A DNA stretch of 64,000 bases from Tetrapyrgos nigripes (taxonomy: Eukaryota; Basidiomycota; Agaricomycetes; Agaricales; Campanellaceae). The position numbers and the translations under genes were made by a program. The notes under the pieces were generated by a model. The model was not told the origin of the DNA, ran no database searches, and saw only the letters and a list, made by a program, of their open reading frames with translations. The stretch lies in NCBI GenBank assembly GCA_013368315.1, contig JAACJM010000361.1, positions 1 through 64,000 on the forward strand. Reading direction: 5' to 3'. Shown here one piece after another: positions 19,990 to 32,405 of this stretch. Within the stretch, counting starts at the first letter, position 1, and each line of letters opens with the position of its first letter.

Positions 19990-22816
19990 AGTGAGAACTA
20001 GAAGATGGCTCCCAAGCTGGCCCTTCTACTGCCAAAAAGAGACGAAGTCAGACCCCCAACTCCACAAGGAGCTCTGTAACCCCTATCCCACAACCATCAC
20101 CTGTATTCCCGCCACCTGGAACACCAAAACGCTGCTTGCTACAAACCAAAAATTTGCTTTTATCACCCACCAAGGCAATGAGTGTTTTTCCTCACCCTAA
20201 CAATCTCCATGATCTCCACACCCCTTGCATGTTCTCACCAATGTATTCCGTCCAGTCTCCAGTCCCTAAGTCAGGGTCAAGTGCAATCCAAGTGCTAGAC
20301 TTGAGTCCAGGACCACTAATGTCCAGTCCAAATCAGCCACTAAGAGGCAGACCACCTCTAGTTGTCAAACCCATTCACAATAGCTGGGGCGTCAGGCTTT
20401 CTCAAGCAATGGAGAAATATAAAGAGAAGATTGCAAAAGAGAGGGCGGCACAGGAAGCAGCACAGATATTTCGAAGGAAGCAACAGGAGATTGAGAGGAA
20501 ACAGGAGATGGAAACCATATTGGGTGCACAGAATAAAGGCACCCATGAATTCTTTGATTTACTATTAGAATCAGGAAGCGACAGTCAGACAACTGCCAAC
20601 ATCACTCATATGTTCAAGTACCGTGGCGCTGAGTTGATGGGGAAGATTTCCGATCAACACAAGAACACGTACAGAGGATTTTTGGATGGATATCAGGCAG
20701 AGAGAGTTGAGAAGGAGGGACAAGCACTTCAGAAGCATTTCAGTCATGAGATTGGGACACTATGGCAGCAGTTGTGGATGCATTTTCAATGTTGAAATTC
20801 CAAACAGAGATTGAGAAGATGGCCCCAACATTATGGTCAGTAATGACCAGTGCATCAGATAGAGATAGCACCTCAAGACGTGACAAGGAGATGGTAGGTT
20901 TACATGTCATACCCCACATTCCCCAGACTCAACATGACATCTGCACCATGTTCAGTCTTCTTTGCTTGCAGAAGGCCAACAACTTTCAGATTGTTATTGG
21001 CCTTTTCTTGCTTGGATCAGGAGCCTCAAAGCATGAGATAGAGGTCCTCACTCATGCTAGGTTCACCATGTCGTACAACTCGATACTTGATCACATACAT
21101 TCCATGTCTGAGGAGAACCTGAATGAAATCCAAGAACTCATCAAGAAATACATGTTTGCTCTCCTTTGGGACAATCTGAATATTGTGTTTCACATTGGGG
21201 AGGAGCGAGAAGATTTGAAAGTGACATCCACAGTAGTCTTTATGTACAACCCATTCACCAAATCCCTGACAACACCTCTTGGCACTCTACCACTCAGTCT
21301 CAAGCCTCAATGTACCACAGAAAGACTCCTAGTCAATAACCCCAAGTCCCTTCTTAATCTATCTCCATCCAATGCCATCCTACTTGACAGTTGTCTGTTG
21401 TGGCAACTGAAGAGTCTCGCAATACAATATCTCCCAGAATTTTCTCATCTCTGAGGGCAGCTTGACCCATGTCCATCTATTGACCAAATTGAATTGCATG
21501 TTACTGAGCAGCATCCATTGCCTGCAATGTACATTGACAAATCTAGCTTGGATGGAACCAGCCAAGTATACTCCGAACTCCTTTGTCAGCTTCAGATTTC
21601 TGAAGAGGATCTTCAGAAACATGGGTTATTCTTCATTGATGGAGATTTACTTACTGATAGCCTCATCGACAAGGTGAGTTCTTACTGATGTGTCTTAATT
21701 GAACAACGAAACTCACCTCTTAATACTTATAGTTAGAATCATCACACTGCAACAGTACACAGGCTCTCAATGGACTTCAGGCTGTGATTCAAAGATTTGG
21801 GCTATTTCATTTCAAGATGGCAATTTGCAGGATGGTAATTAACACACACTGGGGAAAACCAAATTCAAAATGGCCTGGAAGCTTGTGGTACGAGCATACC
21901 CAGTTTCTCAAGCGAAAGCCAATGGTTGCAGGATGGAAGAGCAAAAAAGCGGCACCATGGAAGCTCTCACACAAACTCATTAGCATATCACTCCCTGCAC
22001 ACATCATTGATGGATTCTGAATTTTCTGTGGATGTGAGAACTTTGAAAAATGGGCCAAGAATGTGATGAAGGAGGAGTTTGATTGTGTGGCGCAGCTCAT
22101 CTTTGACAACCTATTTACCACTGCTGCTTATGAAGAGCAGCTCAATTCTGAGCATAATGACACTGTCTTGCTTAACTCCATCCTCTATAATCATGATGCT
22201 TTGATTTATTGGTTAGTAGTGACATCAATGAAGGCTGGAGACATTGGGAGAGTCATCTTGCTCATGCGCAAGTGGATGATTATGATGCACACACCAAAGA
22301 CAATGCCCAAGCATGCGAGTGCTCTTTTTGAGATGCTTGCTTAGATTCAGTCTTTTGATCCTAGACTCAGGTGGGTTTCTTAAGCTTTAATCCTTTCATA
22401 TGACTCAGAGTACTTACATTCCATTCCAAAGGAAATTCTTCTTGCACAACTGGCTCATCAATTTGATGGGAAAAGCAAATAGTTTCAAAGCACTTGATTT
22501 GCACCAGGAGCATCAGAACTTTTGGTTGAAGGTAAGTATTCCCACTCACCACTGGCATGAGACTAAATCACTCACTCATCATTTGAAGGTTGTCTACAGT
22601 GCCAAAGGCAGCAACAAGAGCTGCAAATGGCTTTCAATGATATCATTATGCATCTACTTGCTTCGTGACGCTATGCAAACAGTCCAAACCTCCAAGATTC
22701 CTGCATATGGCATCAGACATACAGTCCCAGACATGTCAAATGAAATTCAAACTCTCACCAATGCGCTGATACACTGTACAAAATTGCCGTATACATACTT
22801 AGATTTTGGTCCATAA
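19990..22816 (+). pseudogene. DUF6589-family gene, decayed
   Basis: A large basidiomycete-specific family of unknown function, many copies of which behave like mobile-element genes. Reading order: a Pro/Ser-rich, basic N-terminus (about 19990-20400); a coiled coil (20410-20530, KYKEKIAKERAAQEAAQ); KANNFQIVIGLFLLGSGASK at about 20970; the segment FALLWDNLNIVF (about 21150); HPLPAMYIDKSSLDG (about 21510); FGLFHFKMAICRMVINTHWG (about 21800); and a C-terminal YSAKGSNKSCKWLSMIS helix (22590-22640). A frame change occurs near 20760, another follows the stop at 21454, and TGA stops occur at 22018-22020 and 22342-22344. A few steps may be short introns (21675-21731, 22365-22398, 22530-22587). No single intact reading frame can be built, so I call it a relic. 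Confidence 0.7.
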
Positions 22817-22854
22817 TATCAGTTTTTGACGTTCTTTTAACGGAATAAGAGGAC

Positions 22855-24379
22855 TAGGGTGAGCCCTGAGCTGCTAGTTAATACCTAGCGGGACTAGAAA
22901 ACAACGGTACAATAATATTAAGTGATAGATATGTATGAGTTGGAGTTATGATAGCAGACCCACCAAATAATAAAGATAGCCTACAAAGGCTTTTGAATCC
23001 TATTATAACTACTAGTACTGCTAGCGTGATCCAAAGGGACAGTGAAGTGCGAGATAGCCCCTATTCACAGGCATAGCAACGCATAAGCAGCACAATCCTT
23101 GGCTGAAAGGTTGATTGGAGAAGACAGCACTAAGATCGGACATGTGGACAAGCATGCTAGGTCTAGATCTATGTATCGGCAAATCCCATAGTACTAAGAT
23201 GGCTTCAAGGGAGTCTTAAGTATCTGTAAATGGTACATGTGGATAAAAGTAGGACAAAGTATATATGTACAGGATCCCAGAGAGTTCAGCTGTCCATCAG
23301 TACAGAGGGATAGTGAACGGACATCTCTACACAGAGATATAAGGGGCAGAAGTGCTAAGTCACAGTACATCCCAAATGGATAATGGTATTTCTGGATAAG
23401 GATAAATCCATCAGTAAGTGTCTAACTAGGCATTGAAAGCATTGAAGGAGGAATAAGTATGCGAACAGGACTGCAGAAGAGCTGGACTTGTATGTAGGAC
23501 TAAGTAGTAGACTGTTGGCAATGCATAGAGTGCATATAAAGCAAGATCAGAGAAAAAGGGAAAGGAAAACAGAATGGAACAAAGAAACTACAAGAAAGCC
23601 CTATGCCCCTAGCATAAGGACGCATATGAGGGACCTAGCAGTCATAAGTGGAGCATTCTGAGTCATAGATGTGATGCTCACTAACCAGGATGGTACATGA
23701 AAACACCAGATGGCTTACAAAGAGGACTGAAGAAAGTTCCTATGAATATTTAGATAATATTGGACAGTTTTCTGTATACCCTAATAAGCAAGTCTTCACT
23801 TATGAGGAAATAGGTAGAACTCACTAACGGATTTTTCGATTTGTTTTGTATTTTCTCTATGTACCTTTTAGCGGACATCAAAAAGAAATAAGTAACTGTA
23901 TAGTTGGAGCTGTGAGTAGTATAAAAGGACCAGATATTACGAGTAGCTACTCAAGCCACGTACTGTAGAGTATCAGATCTCACTAGCAATAGTAGAGGAC
24001 ATGAAACACAGACTAAAGCTTCTAAACAAACTTAACTGCACTCTCTATGAGTATAAACATTATGTTGGAGATAATAGAGTTTAAATTGAACATTTTGTGG
24101 TTATAACTGTGATCTTTGTGTTGACCTTTTGGTCTATTAAGTGTTTGATCTTTAAGGCAACTGTGGCCTACAAGTGTTTGATTTGGGACTCACTGATCCC
24201 CTTGGTGGTGTTAAACTTGTGTTTATTGTGTCATGTGCTAAGCACTTACTTCATTGAAAAACCCCAATCAAAAGTACTTATAGTACAAGTAAACTGGGAG
24301 TTTGAGTACTCTGACTACTCGGAACACTTGTCTCATTTACATTTGTATATGGTTTTGTGTTTGGGTGTAGTTCCTAACA
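22855..24379 (+). mobile_element. LTR (about 1.5 kb) of the rearranged Ty3 element
   Basis: It aligns along its length with the inverted copy at 33045-34490. Shared landmarks are ATAGCAGAcCCACC, GGGACAGTGAAG, CCCCTATTCACAGGCA, TTTTAGCrGACATcAAAAAG, the TATA box at about 23921 (TATAAAAGGACC), CTACTCAAGCCA.GTACTGTA, GAGTATAAACAT and TTrTAGTACAAGT. It ends about AACA at 24379 and the next bases ACTTAATTACAAAAACCACC are still shared with the other copy. It begins just after AAGAGGACTAGGG, a purine tract also found after the integrase stop (32140 on). An upstream element end may therefore once have lain here. Confidence 0.7.
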
Positions 24380-24646
24380 CTTAATTACAAAAACCACCTA
24401 TTATACTGGAGCTGGGCACCACAAGGGTGTTCCATTTCTCAGTTTAACTTACTACTATAAGCACACTCGAGCTAATGCTCACAATCAGCTGTCAGAGCTC
24501 AGAGGTCTCGAAAAAGACAATCAGTTACTCCATGCAAGCAAATACTGGAAGCCTGATACAGATCCTTCTGGTAGAAACCCCCTAAGCAGAGGAACGTTCA
24601 AGTTTCATCGTCAGCATCTAGTTCCACTAGGCCGATCAAATCAAAC

Positions 24647-26910
24647 ATGTCCCCTGTTTACAATCCATACCCTACAAAACCTCCAGCAAGAGAAAAGGCA
24701 AGAGAATCGACCAGAAAGGCAGCTGGAAAGAAGCCAGAGGACAAACCCCAGAGACCTAGTTTAACGGGAACATTTGGACCTTTGGAAACCACTAGCTACC
24801 TTCGAGAAACTCTTTCCCCTCTCTCACCACTAGACGAAAACTATTTAGAGAATTTTTACACACCACCAATGAATATAGATATGATGGCAGAAGATATGAG
24901 AGTACAGACTAGCGTACCTGGTCTAAAAGTGTTGCCTGCAGCGTTGAGATCAACACAGAAGGACAAACTACCAAAACCCAAAAAGACGGCGCCTTCCTTT
25001 GACAAAGAAGAACCAGAATTGCTCAAAAGGTACTTCACTGAGTTGGAGAGTCTTTTCAAAGACAATGACATCAATCTTGATGAAGCAAAGATCCTCCTAG
25101 TGATGAAGTACATGGAGTATCAGACTCAGATGTGTCATGAAGAAGATGCGATGGATTGCAGGTCTGATTGGGAAACTTTCAAAGGCAAGCTAAGGGATTG
25201 TTATCCAGAATCTGTAGCTGGCGAATTCAGAAGCACAGATTGACTCAAGGAGATCTGTGCTAAGTACATTGGAATTGTTGTAGGACAGCGGGAATGCCTT
25301 TATGGGTATGTCAGGGAATTTAAGCTCAAGATCAAGAAGCTTATACCCAAAGATGGATCCCATATCATATCAAGTAGCAAGGCAGTTTCCTACTTTGTTA
25401 GTGCTTTAGACAAAAGCTTGAGGACGGCATTGGTGTCCTTTCTTCCAAGGATCGAAGAAGGTGATAAAAAGAGGAATATGAAAGATCCTTCCCCATTGGA
25501 AATAATCATCCAAGCTGCCAGAAGTGCGTGTCAAACACACATTGCAAGTCTGACCAGCATAGGGATAGGAAAAGCAGTCAGAAAAACAGAACCTGCTGAA
25601 CCCACAACTAAGAAAGTTGCGGATAATCGGTTAGTGGATTCTCGCCTAGCACCGATCAAAGGTGAATCTAGCAGCGATGAATGGATGCTACGAATGTCAG
25701 TGACGACCAATGTGAATCAGGGTAGAATGAAGGAGATAGTGGAAAAGTTGGACCAGAATACAACAGTCTTGATGAGCATCGCTAAGCTCCTCATGAACCA
25801 AAATCAAAATCAATCTAGGGCTAACACTAGTGGACAGTCAGGCAGCTACAGCAATCGAGGTTTCAATAACAATAGTTATCCAAACCAACCTTCAAGATAT
25901 GGGTCGAACTCAAATCAGACTGAACACAAGTGTTTCTTCTGTGGAAGTCCAGATCATCTGTTACCTGACTGCGATATCCAGATGAGCTTCTTTGAGCAAG
26001 GATGGATCATCAAGGATAGTTATGGGAATGTTCATATGAAAGACGGAAGTACCCCACCAAAAGTCAATGATGGTGATACTGAGACAAAAGCTCAAAAGAT
26101 TGAGAAGGGTGCTAAGGAGAAAGGTTGGGTGAAGAAAGTAATGTTTGCCTCTGAAGTGGAAGCTATGGAAGCTTATGGTGAAGGCAATGTTACCCTCAGC
26201 ACCTTTATGGAGAAATTATCTACAATGGTTTCGACCATAGATAAGAAACATAAAGCACTAGAAGAGAAGCAAGAGGAAGCTGAGTCGCATCATAAAGATG
26301 ACATGGATCTAATCCAGAAGAAGCTTGAAATGCTCCTGGCAGGAAACTGAAGACTCCAAGGATGGGGTCTGAGGACAAATCAGTGTCACAGTTTGTTGCT
26401 AACCAGGATAAGACCTCTGAGGAGGGAAAGCAGACTCAGATGAGACCATATATGGAAATACCAACTATTATGAAGAGGAAAGAAAAAGCGGAGATTTATA
26501 AACCTCCACAAAAGAGAAATGAGGAGAGACCAATGGAGACAGACAAATCAGAGTCTTCGTCAAGCGCAGCAAAAGGGAAATCAAAAAAAACAACTACCCC
26601 TACCCAAAATGTGGCAAACACTAGGCCGTTTGATAGGAATATACCCATAAATCAGGAAAGATTGGCTGGTAACAATCTCCCTGAGGACCCAAAACCTATT
26701 GAGAAGCCAATGGTAACCAAGCCTAAAGCTAGGTTAGCAGAGCACCCATTGTTGGACAAAGTAGCAGATTTGAGAGAACCTTTAATGTTGACAGGAATAG
26801 AAGAAAGAATAGTTGATCAAATCATTCACAGAGAAGTCTCAATGCAAGCATTAGAAGTTACAGCTATAAGTCCAGTAGTAAAGAGACTACTTAAACAGAG
26901 ACTTAGTAAT
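24647..26910 (+). pseudogene. Ty3 gag (nucleocapsid) and start of pol, broken frames
   Basis: Structural polyprotein of the rearranged element. 24647-25243 encodes a basic, Pro-rich start and the capsid-like segment (FDKEEPELLKRYFTELESLF). After a TGA at 25241 the frame resumes, and 25418-26350 covers the rest of capsid plus one zinc knuckle, C-x2-C-x4-H-x4-C (CFFCGSPDHLLPDC, about 25932-25973), followed by a charged coiled coil. 26362-26910 is a Lys/Glu-rich linker that should lead to protease. At about 26910 sense coding stops and antisense pol begins, which is the inversion breakpoint. Not functional as a unit. Confidence 0.75.
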
Positions 26911-28035
26911 TCTCCTTTCTTTAGGTACATAGAGAAGGTGCTGTCCTTGAACGTCAGGGTTCTTTCAGTACAATCTTCCTTCTTTGTTAACAAAGAAATG
27001 CATAGCTCTTTTTATAACCTTTCTCTTAGCTTTTACACTAAGTTCTTTCAACAAGGAACCTGTAGGGTCCTTTAAGTATTCAATAATTTGAGGAATCATA
27101 TTATCAAACTCTTTAGCTTCTTTGGTTTGGTGAGTCTCGCTATAGGGGTGTTGTTTCAACCATTCTGCACTATCTGGCAGTGCCATGATAACATGTGTGA
27201 GTTGTTGAAGAGGCAGGTTAGCAATCTCTTCCAATTCTCTCAGCGATTTTACCCCAATACTTTCTGCAAACCTTGTCCTCGCTAACAAGCAGACGTTTTC
27301 GTGATCTAATTCCTCTTGAATTTCATTCTCTATTTCTTCTTCTTCAACTGCTAAGCCATTGAAATAGCCTCCCCTATAATTGATTAAGTGCTTAAACTCT
27401 TTGAAACCATAGGGTTCTTCAGTTTCTTCTTCTCCCATCCTGAAGTGTAGAGGTAGCTCATCATCCTCTTCCTCAGTATCTTCATCTACTTTTGGAATCA
27501 GCTTCTGATACTTCTCACCTTCATTTGGAGCCCATCGGATAAACCATCCACTAGGATATGAGTTTTTCCTTTTACATGTACTAGCTCAAATTGGTATTTG
27601 CAAATTTCTTCGATCCACCTGCTAATAGTCGCATCAGGACCACTACTAGGATTATCCAACATTCCCTTAATGTAGCTAGCATCTGTGGAAACATGGAGGT
27701 CCCTACACCTGTAAGTATAGTAGAACAAGTCTCCCAGAGCTCGCTTGAGACCATAAAGTTCTCATTTCAGCTGTGAGAATTGTTTCTCCCTCTGATTCAA
27801 AGGTATAGACCCAAAGTAGATATAATTCTTCTGCTTGGGGTCCCTCTTATCCCCTTGATATAGGTAATATCCCACTGCTATGTATGAAGTGTCCACCGAT
27901 AAGATTATGCCTTTCTCGCTAGTGTAGTCCACTGCCTTTAACACTGGGGCACTGCATATAGCAGTTTTAACCATCTCAAAAGCTTTTTCCTGTTCTGGTC
28001 CCAATGCCAAGGTACATTCCCAGTAAGTTCGCATA

Positions 28036-28153
28036 AAGGTACTGCTATAGTGCCATAATCCTTCATGTACATCCTAAGAATACCCACTGTACCTAAGGTA
28101 CTGCTATAGTGCTGTAATCTTTCACATACATCCTAAGAATACCCATGGTACCT
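28036..28153. repeat. 59-bp tandem duplication inside the inverted pol
   Basis: 28036-28094 and 28095-28153 are near-identical copies (both AAGGTACTGCTATAGTG...ATCCTAAGAATACCCA). It lies between the RT and RNase H segments and shifts their frame. Confidence 0.8.
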
Positions 28154-28736
28154 AAGAAACTCCTAAGCTCACTAAGGTCCTTTGGTATGGGCCATGTCTT
28201 AATTACTTCCACTTTTTCTTCATCCAGTTCTCGACCTTCATAAGTACATATATGACCAACTATCTTAGCTTCTGGACTACAGATGAACATTTTCTTCTCA
28301 GAGAAGGTCCCACCAGCGTACTTCATGCACTGCACTACTCAATTCAAATTTTGGAAGTGGTCCCAGATGAATTTTCTTATGCCCAGATTTTCTGGTATTG
28401 TCTCATAGCCTCTTGATGGTGGTCCCTTAATTGGAATAGTGACATGAGGCATCTCCTCCTTGAGAATGTAAGTAACATCATCATGGAAAATTGGGACTGA
28501 ATTAGTCCAACCCATCGGTAATTTAACCAGTCGATGAAGTCCAAAGGGCATTTTTAATGCAGTCATATCTCTTGAGGACTCATAAATGTATCAATGATCA
28601 TAGCCAACAAAGATGTCTAGCATCCTAAGGCATGCTCTGCCCATAAACTCCCTAGCTACATCAGTGGTTGCCGGTGGCACACCCAAATGTTGAATAGTTA
28701 CTTTATTCAGGGGTTCCAGACTATGTACTATCTGTC

Positions 28737-29185
28737 ACAAAGAGGCGAGTGCTTAGATAGCGATAACAAGGAGCTACAGGCTCAACTTGACTAACAGACA
28801 GCAGTAAGTACTGGAACTGGTCCCAATGACGAAGAATGTATTAAATACCTAACAGACAGCAGTAAGTACTGGAAATACAGTGCCCATCAGTAAAGGTGAA
28901 AGAAGTAATGAAAAGGGGAATACACACCTGGTCCCAACAACGAAGAGGTCAAGATGGGGAACCAGGTGTCAGGACAGGGCTTATATATGTAAAAGTAAAG
29001 CTGTAAGGGAGGCTGTGAGGAAAGCTGTAAAGAAAGCTGTAAAGGAAGCTGTCAAGAAGCTGTATTGAAGCTGTATTGGAGAAATGAAAGGTCCGGTGTG
29101 TAGCATGTGGAACAAGAATCATATGGTGTAAAGATCTGAGGATATGCAGATAAGAAGAAATAAATAGTACCAAATATTTAAGAAG
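28737..29185. mobile_element. Insertion of about 440 bp in the RT segment, with internal repeats
   Basis: RT-type sequence stops at WFCLLK (minus strand, about 29185) and resumes with VHSLEPLNK (about 28730). Between them lies unrelated DNA. It holds a direct repeat CTAACAGACAGCAGTAAGTA (28792 and 28852) and CTGGTCCCAA.GACGAAGA twice. A minisatellite of GCTGTAAAGGAA-like units lies at 29001-29075, with TATATATG at 28985. Probably a small non-autonomous insertion. Its ends show no clear TIR. Confidence 0.5.
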
Positions 29186-30774
29186 ACAAAACCATTTTCC
29201 CCAATAACTACCATTGCATGGTTCATATGTTCCAGCAGCTATCTTTTCCTTGATAAGTTCACATATCTCCTGATATTTTCCTGGCGGAATTGGGAAGTTC
29301 TTCTCTACCCAAGGAACATGAGGAATTACTGCTAGCTTTAAAGGTGGAAAGAATTCTACCTTAAAGTTACCAGCTTCTTTAGTCTTCCAAGCGAATCCTA
29401 ACTCCTGCAACTTCATAAATATGTGCATAAGTTTTCACTCTTCTGGATGATTCTCATCAATTACTTTCTTCCTTCCTTCAGTATAATGCTTGCCAGGGGT
29501 GAACTCCAGTGGATTAGTAGGTAACTTCAGTATATCCTTTAGCAGATCTCCTGTTATATTCCTCATAATCTAGTATTCAGGAGGTAACTCCATTTTGACC
29601 AGCTTCACTTTAAATGCTACGGGTTTATATCTCCCAAAAGCACTCTTAACATCAGGCTCATCCTCGTCTGTTGCCCCGCTAGGCTGCCCATTTTCTGCAT
29701 TGCAGTTCAGAGATGATGCTTGAGCTCTGAACATGTTAGTGTTGACCACAGTGGGATTCTTAACTCCTTTCTGAGCTTTATACTGTTGATGCAGGACACT
29801 TGCTTTCTTATCCTTCTTCCTTATACCATCCATCAAAGCATAAACATATGCTTCTGTTAATTCTTCCTTTGTGAAACTCCTGTTTCTAGCTGCGGAGAAT
29901 CCTGTAATTAATATTTCTCCTTTATCATTATAATCAAAGGACAGGGCCACCTCTCCCTGTAATTCTAACAGTTCATCAAGGACCCTTGAAAATTTGAGGA
30001 TTCTTGATCCACTTCTTTTGCTTCACCCTTCTCCTCATCATTATTCTGTCTAGCGGGTACAGGTACTTTTTCCCCAGTTTCAGCATCTACAAACTTCTCT
30101 TCTGGTGGAGGTGGAATTTGTGGCTTCTGACCTCTGGGATACGTAGGTATCATACACCTGTGATTGGAGTTCAGATTGTGTAGCATGATGAACTGGTTCC
30201 CATCTCACATGTTCTGTACTGTCATTTCACACAAGACATCGAAAGGTCTTCCCATAAGTACTTCATAAGGACAATTGTCCATTATATGAATTTGTAAGAA
30301 GATTTTTAAGTCACCAAAGCGACAGCTGACATTTCTTGCTAGGCCTCTGGTAGGGGTAATGGCACTGTTAGCGCTCTCCATATGAATGATTATGTCTGGA
30401 TCCCAAGTTAACCTAAGACCCATAGCTACTCTGGTATCCATGGAGATGATCTGTGATCCATTGTCCATAATACATTCTACCATCTGGTTTGAGCTGTTGA
30501 TTGAGGGATAGATTACCCTAAGATCATCAGAGGGTCTTGCTGCAATAATAATCTTTTTCCCTCTTTCTTCAGGCCTCTCCTTCAAGAATTGTTCAACTAC
30601 ATCTTTATGAACAATCACATTAGGGGGCAGTCTACCCTTTCCTTGTATGTAGACATGCATTGTAGGCTGTGCTAGGTCCTCTATGGCGAAGTATACTTCT
30701 TCCTCGAGATCTAAGCCATCTACTTGCGATTGCTGGTTGACATTAACCTTCTTCCTTCTATTCTGGGCTTCATG

Positions 30775-32139
30775 TTTAAATGTTTATGATGCATGCCATG
30801 CATGATCATTTAGGACATAAAGGAGTATATGCAACAGAAGGTTTAATCGCTAGATGATTCTGGTGGCCAGACATGGAAACCAATGTTCAGTGGTTTGTTG
30901 GAAGTTGCAATGCTTGTCAAGCTAGGCAGCTCAGACTATGAAAAATACCTCCTATGCTAACTCATACTCCCTCCTTATTCCAGAAAGTACATGTAGATGT
31001 TTTCAAAGTATCACTAGCTAGCAACAGGTGCAAGAATGTTGTGCATGGTAGATGTGCGCTATCAAGATGGTCAGAAGGATGTGTGTTAAAGCATGATACT
31101 GCTAGGGCCATCACCAAATGGTTCGTCAAGGATATAATATGCAGATGGGGAGTTCCTGAAGAACTTGTGATGAATAATGCTCCTCAAATCAAAGCGGTTC
31201 TTCAGTGGCTTGAAGATAAGTACAGGATTCAAGGTATAACTATCTCAGTGTATAATTCTCAAGCTAACAGAGTAATTGAACAAGCACATTTCAATATTAG
31301 ACAAGCCTTAGTGAAAGCAACTGGTGGTGACTTGTCTAAGTGGTTTTGGTTCTTGAAACCAGTACTATGGGTGGATAGAGTAACTCCTAGGAGAGGTCTG
31401 GGATGCTCACTGTACTTTATTGCTCTGGGAGCAGAGCCTATTCTACCTTTAGACATAGTAGAATCGACCTGGTTAGTAAAATTACCAGATAGAGTTCTAT
31501 CAACCAAAGAACTAGTGGGATATCAAGCTCAGGTGCTAGCTAAGCATCGAGTGCACATAGAAGAAATGATCACTAGAGTGGATGAACAAAAGAGGGCTGA
31601 ATTGAAGTGCTTCAAGAAGAAGTATAGACATGTTATTAAAGATTGGGATTTTAAACCTGGAATTTTAGCTCAAGTTTGTAATACTCGAATTGAGAAGAAC
31701 TTAGACAGGAAGATGTATCCTAGGTACATAGGACCTATGATCGTTATCCAAAGAACTAAAGGAGGCGCCTATATCCTAGTGGAAATGGATGGAACAGTTC
31801 TGCAAGAGAAAGTGGCTGGCTGCCTTTAGGGTTCTACCTCATAAAGATCTCCCCAAAGATATTCATAAACTTATTGACTTAGAGCCAGAGCAGCTCCGAG
31901 CAATGGTTGAGGATGAATCTATGGACAAGTCTTGGGTACCAGGAAAAGACTACATCTTTGATCATATGCCTATGCTAAGAGCTCCTCGATATGACTCATA
32001 TGGAGAAATAGTAGAGTCAACAGTTGAACCAAATGATGAAGAGAACCTAGTGGGAGGGTCAGATGACAAAGAAGAGCTACCTGAAGTAGAGTCAACGTTG
32101 ATTGGACCTCGTACCAGAGCTAGGGCCAAAAACACTTAG
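30775..32139 (+). pseudogene. Ty3 integrase of the rearranged element
   Basis: Plus strand again. Zinc-binding domain: DHLGHKGVYATEG, then FWWPDME and CNACQARQ (30800-30930), with a TGA at 30855-30857 and a TGA/TAG-type break near 30940. Catalytic core and C-terminus: one open frame 30954-31829 with [17 protein letters not shown], then [19 protein letters not shown]. The usual Asp of the core is Asn (MNNAP), the first Asp stretch reads HVDVFKV, and the Glu is VIEQ. A frame change near 31800 leads to a tail ending RTRARAKNT (32139). The changed catalytic residue and stops mean it is inactive. Confidence 0.75.
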
Positions 32140-32298
32140 TGGGATAGATTATGACGAAAATAGTGGTCGATTAAGTAGGACTAGGGTGGATAACAAAAAT
32201 CCACACCTATCCACAGTGGGTAACGTTTGATCCATAGGAGCAATTGACTGCTATAGATATGCAAGGCACTACCGAATACCGTGGATAGGTGATGGAAT

Positions 32299-32405
32299 GC
32301 AAGTTCTTGGATTCGAACCAAGGTCTGTGCGGGTAAGACAACACTGACACTGCATTGGTGTTATCTTATACTTCAATGCTGTGTTAACCACTACACTAAA
32401 CTTGC
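32299..32405 (-). tRNA. tRNA-like sequence with expanded anticodon region, probably a pseudogene or SINE head
   Basis: Read on the minus strand: acceptor halves GCAAGTT and AACTTGC pair 7 of 7. Positions TA are followed by a D arm GTGT-AGTGGTTA-ACAC (4 of 4). The T arm CTTGG-TTCGAAT-CCAAG pairs 5 of 5 and contains a perfect B box GGTTCGAATCC. The part between D and T arms is 57 nt instead of about 22. No placement gives both a paired anticodon stem and the invariant U33 next to a sensible anticodon: GCATT/AATGC pairs but leaves GA where YU is required. It may hold an intron of about 35 nt or be a dead tRNA or tRNA-derived SINE. Identity of the amino acid is not called. An imperfect inverted repeat (CACACCTATCCACAGT and CCGTGGATAGGTG) lies just beside it at about 32203-32292. 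Confidence 0.45.

Larger units (their letters stand above)
26912..30775 (-). pseudogene. Ty3 protease, reverse transcriptase and RNase H, inverted and broken
   Basis: The middle of pol, read on the minus strand while gag and integrase of the same element read on the plus strand. In order: a lead with LDLEEEVYFAIEDL (about 30700); retropepsin-like protease with a D-N-G motif (ECIMDNGSQIISM, about 30470-30430) and GRPFDV; a linker (30186-29570); RT start with IPPGKYQEICELIKEKIAAG (about 29270); RT fingers/palm with LPMGWTNSVPIFHDDVTYIL (28525-28460); RNase H (VDTSYIAVGYYLY, 27890; HVSTDASYIKGML, 27690); a linker; and a segment ending VPKERRI next to 26912. A 440-bp insertion, a 59-bp duplication and stops break it, and the palm catalytic box after HVTIPI is missing. 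Inactive. Confidence 0.8.

Noticed and set aside
26912..30775. Self-integration of retrotransposon cDNA as cause of the inversion
   Set aside because: Self-integration would place an LTR end at one breakpoint; both breakpoints are internal.
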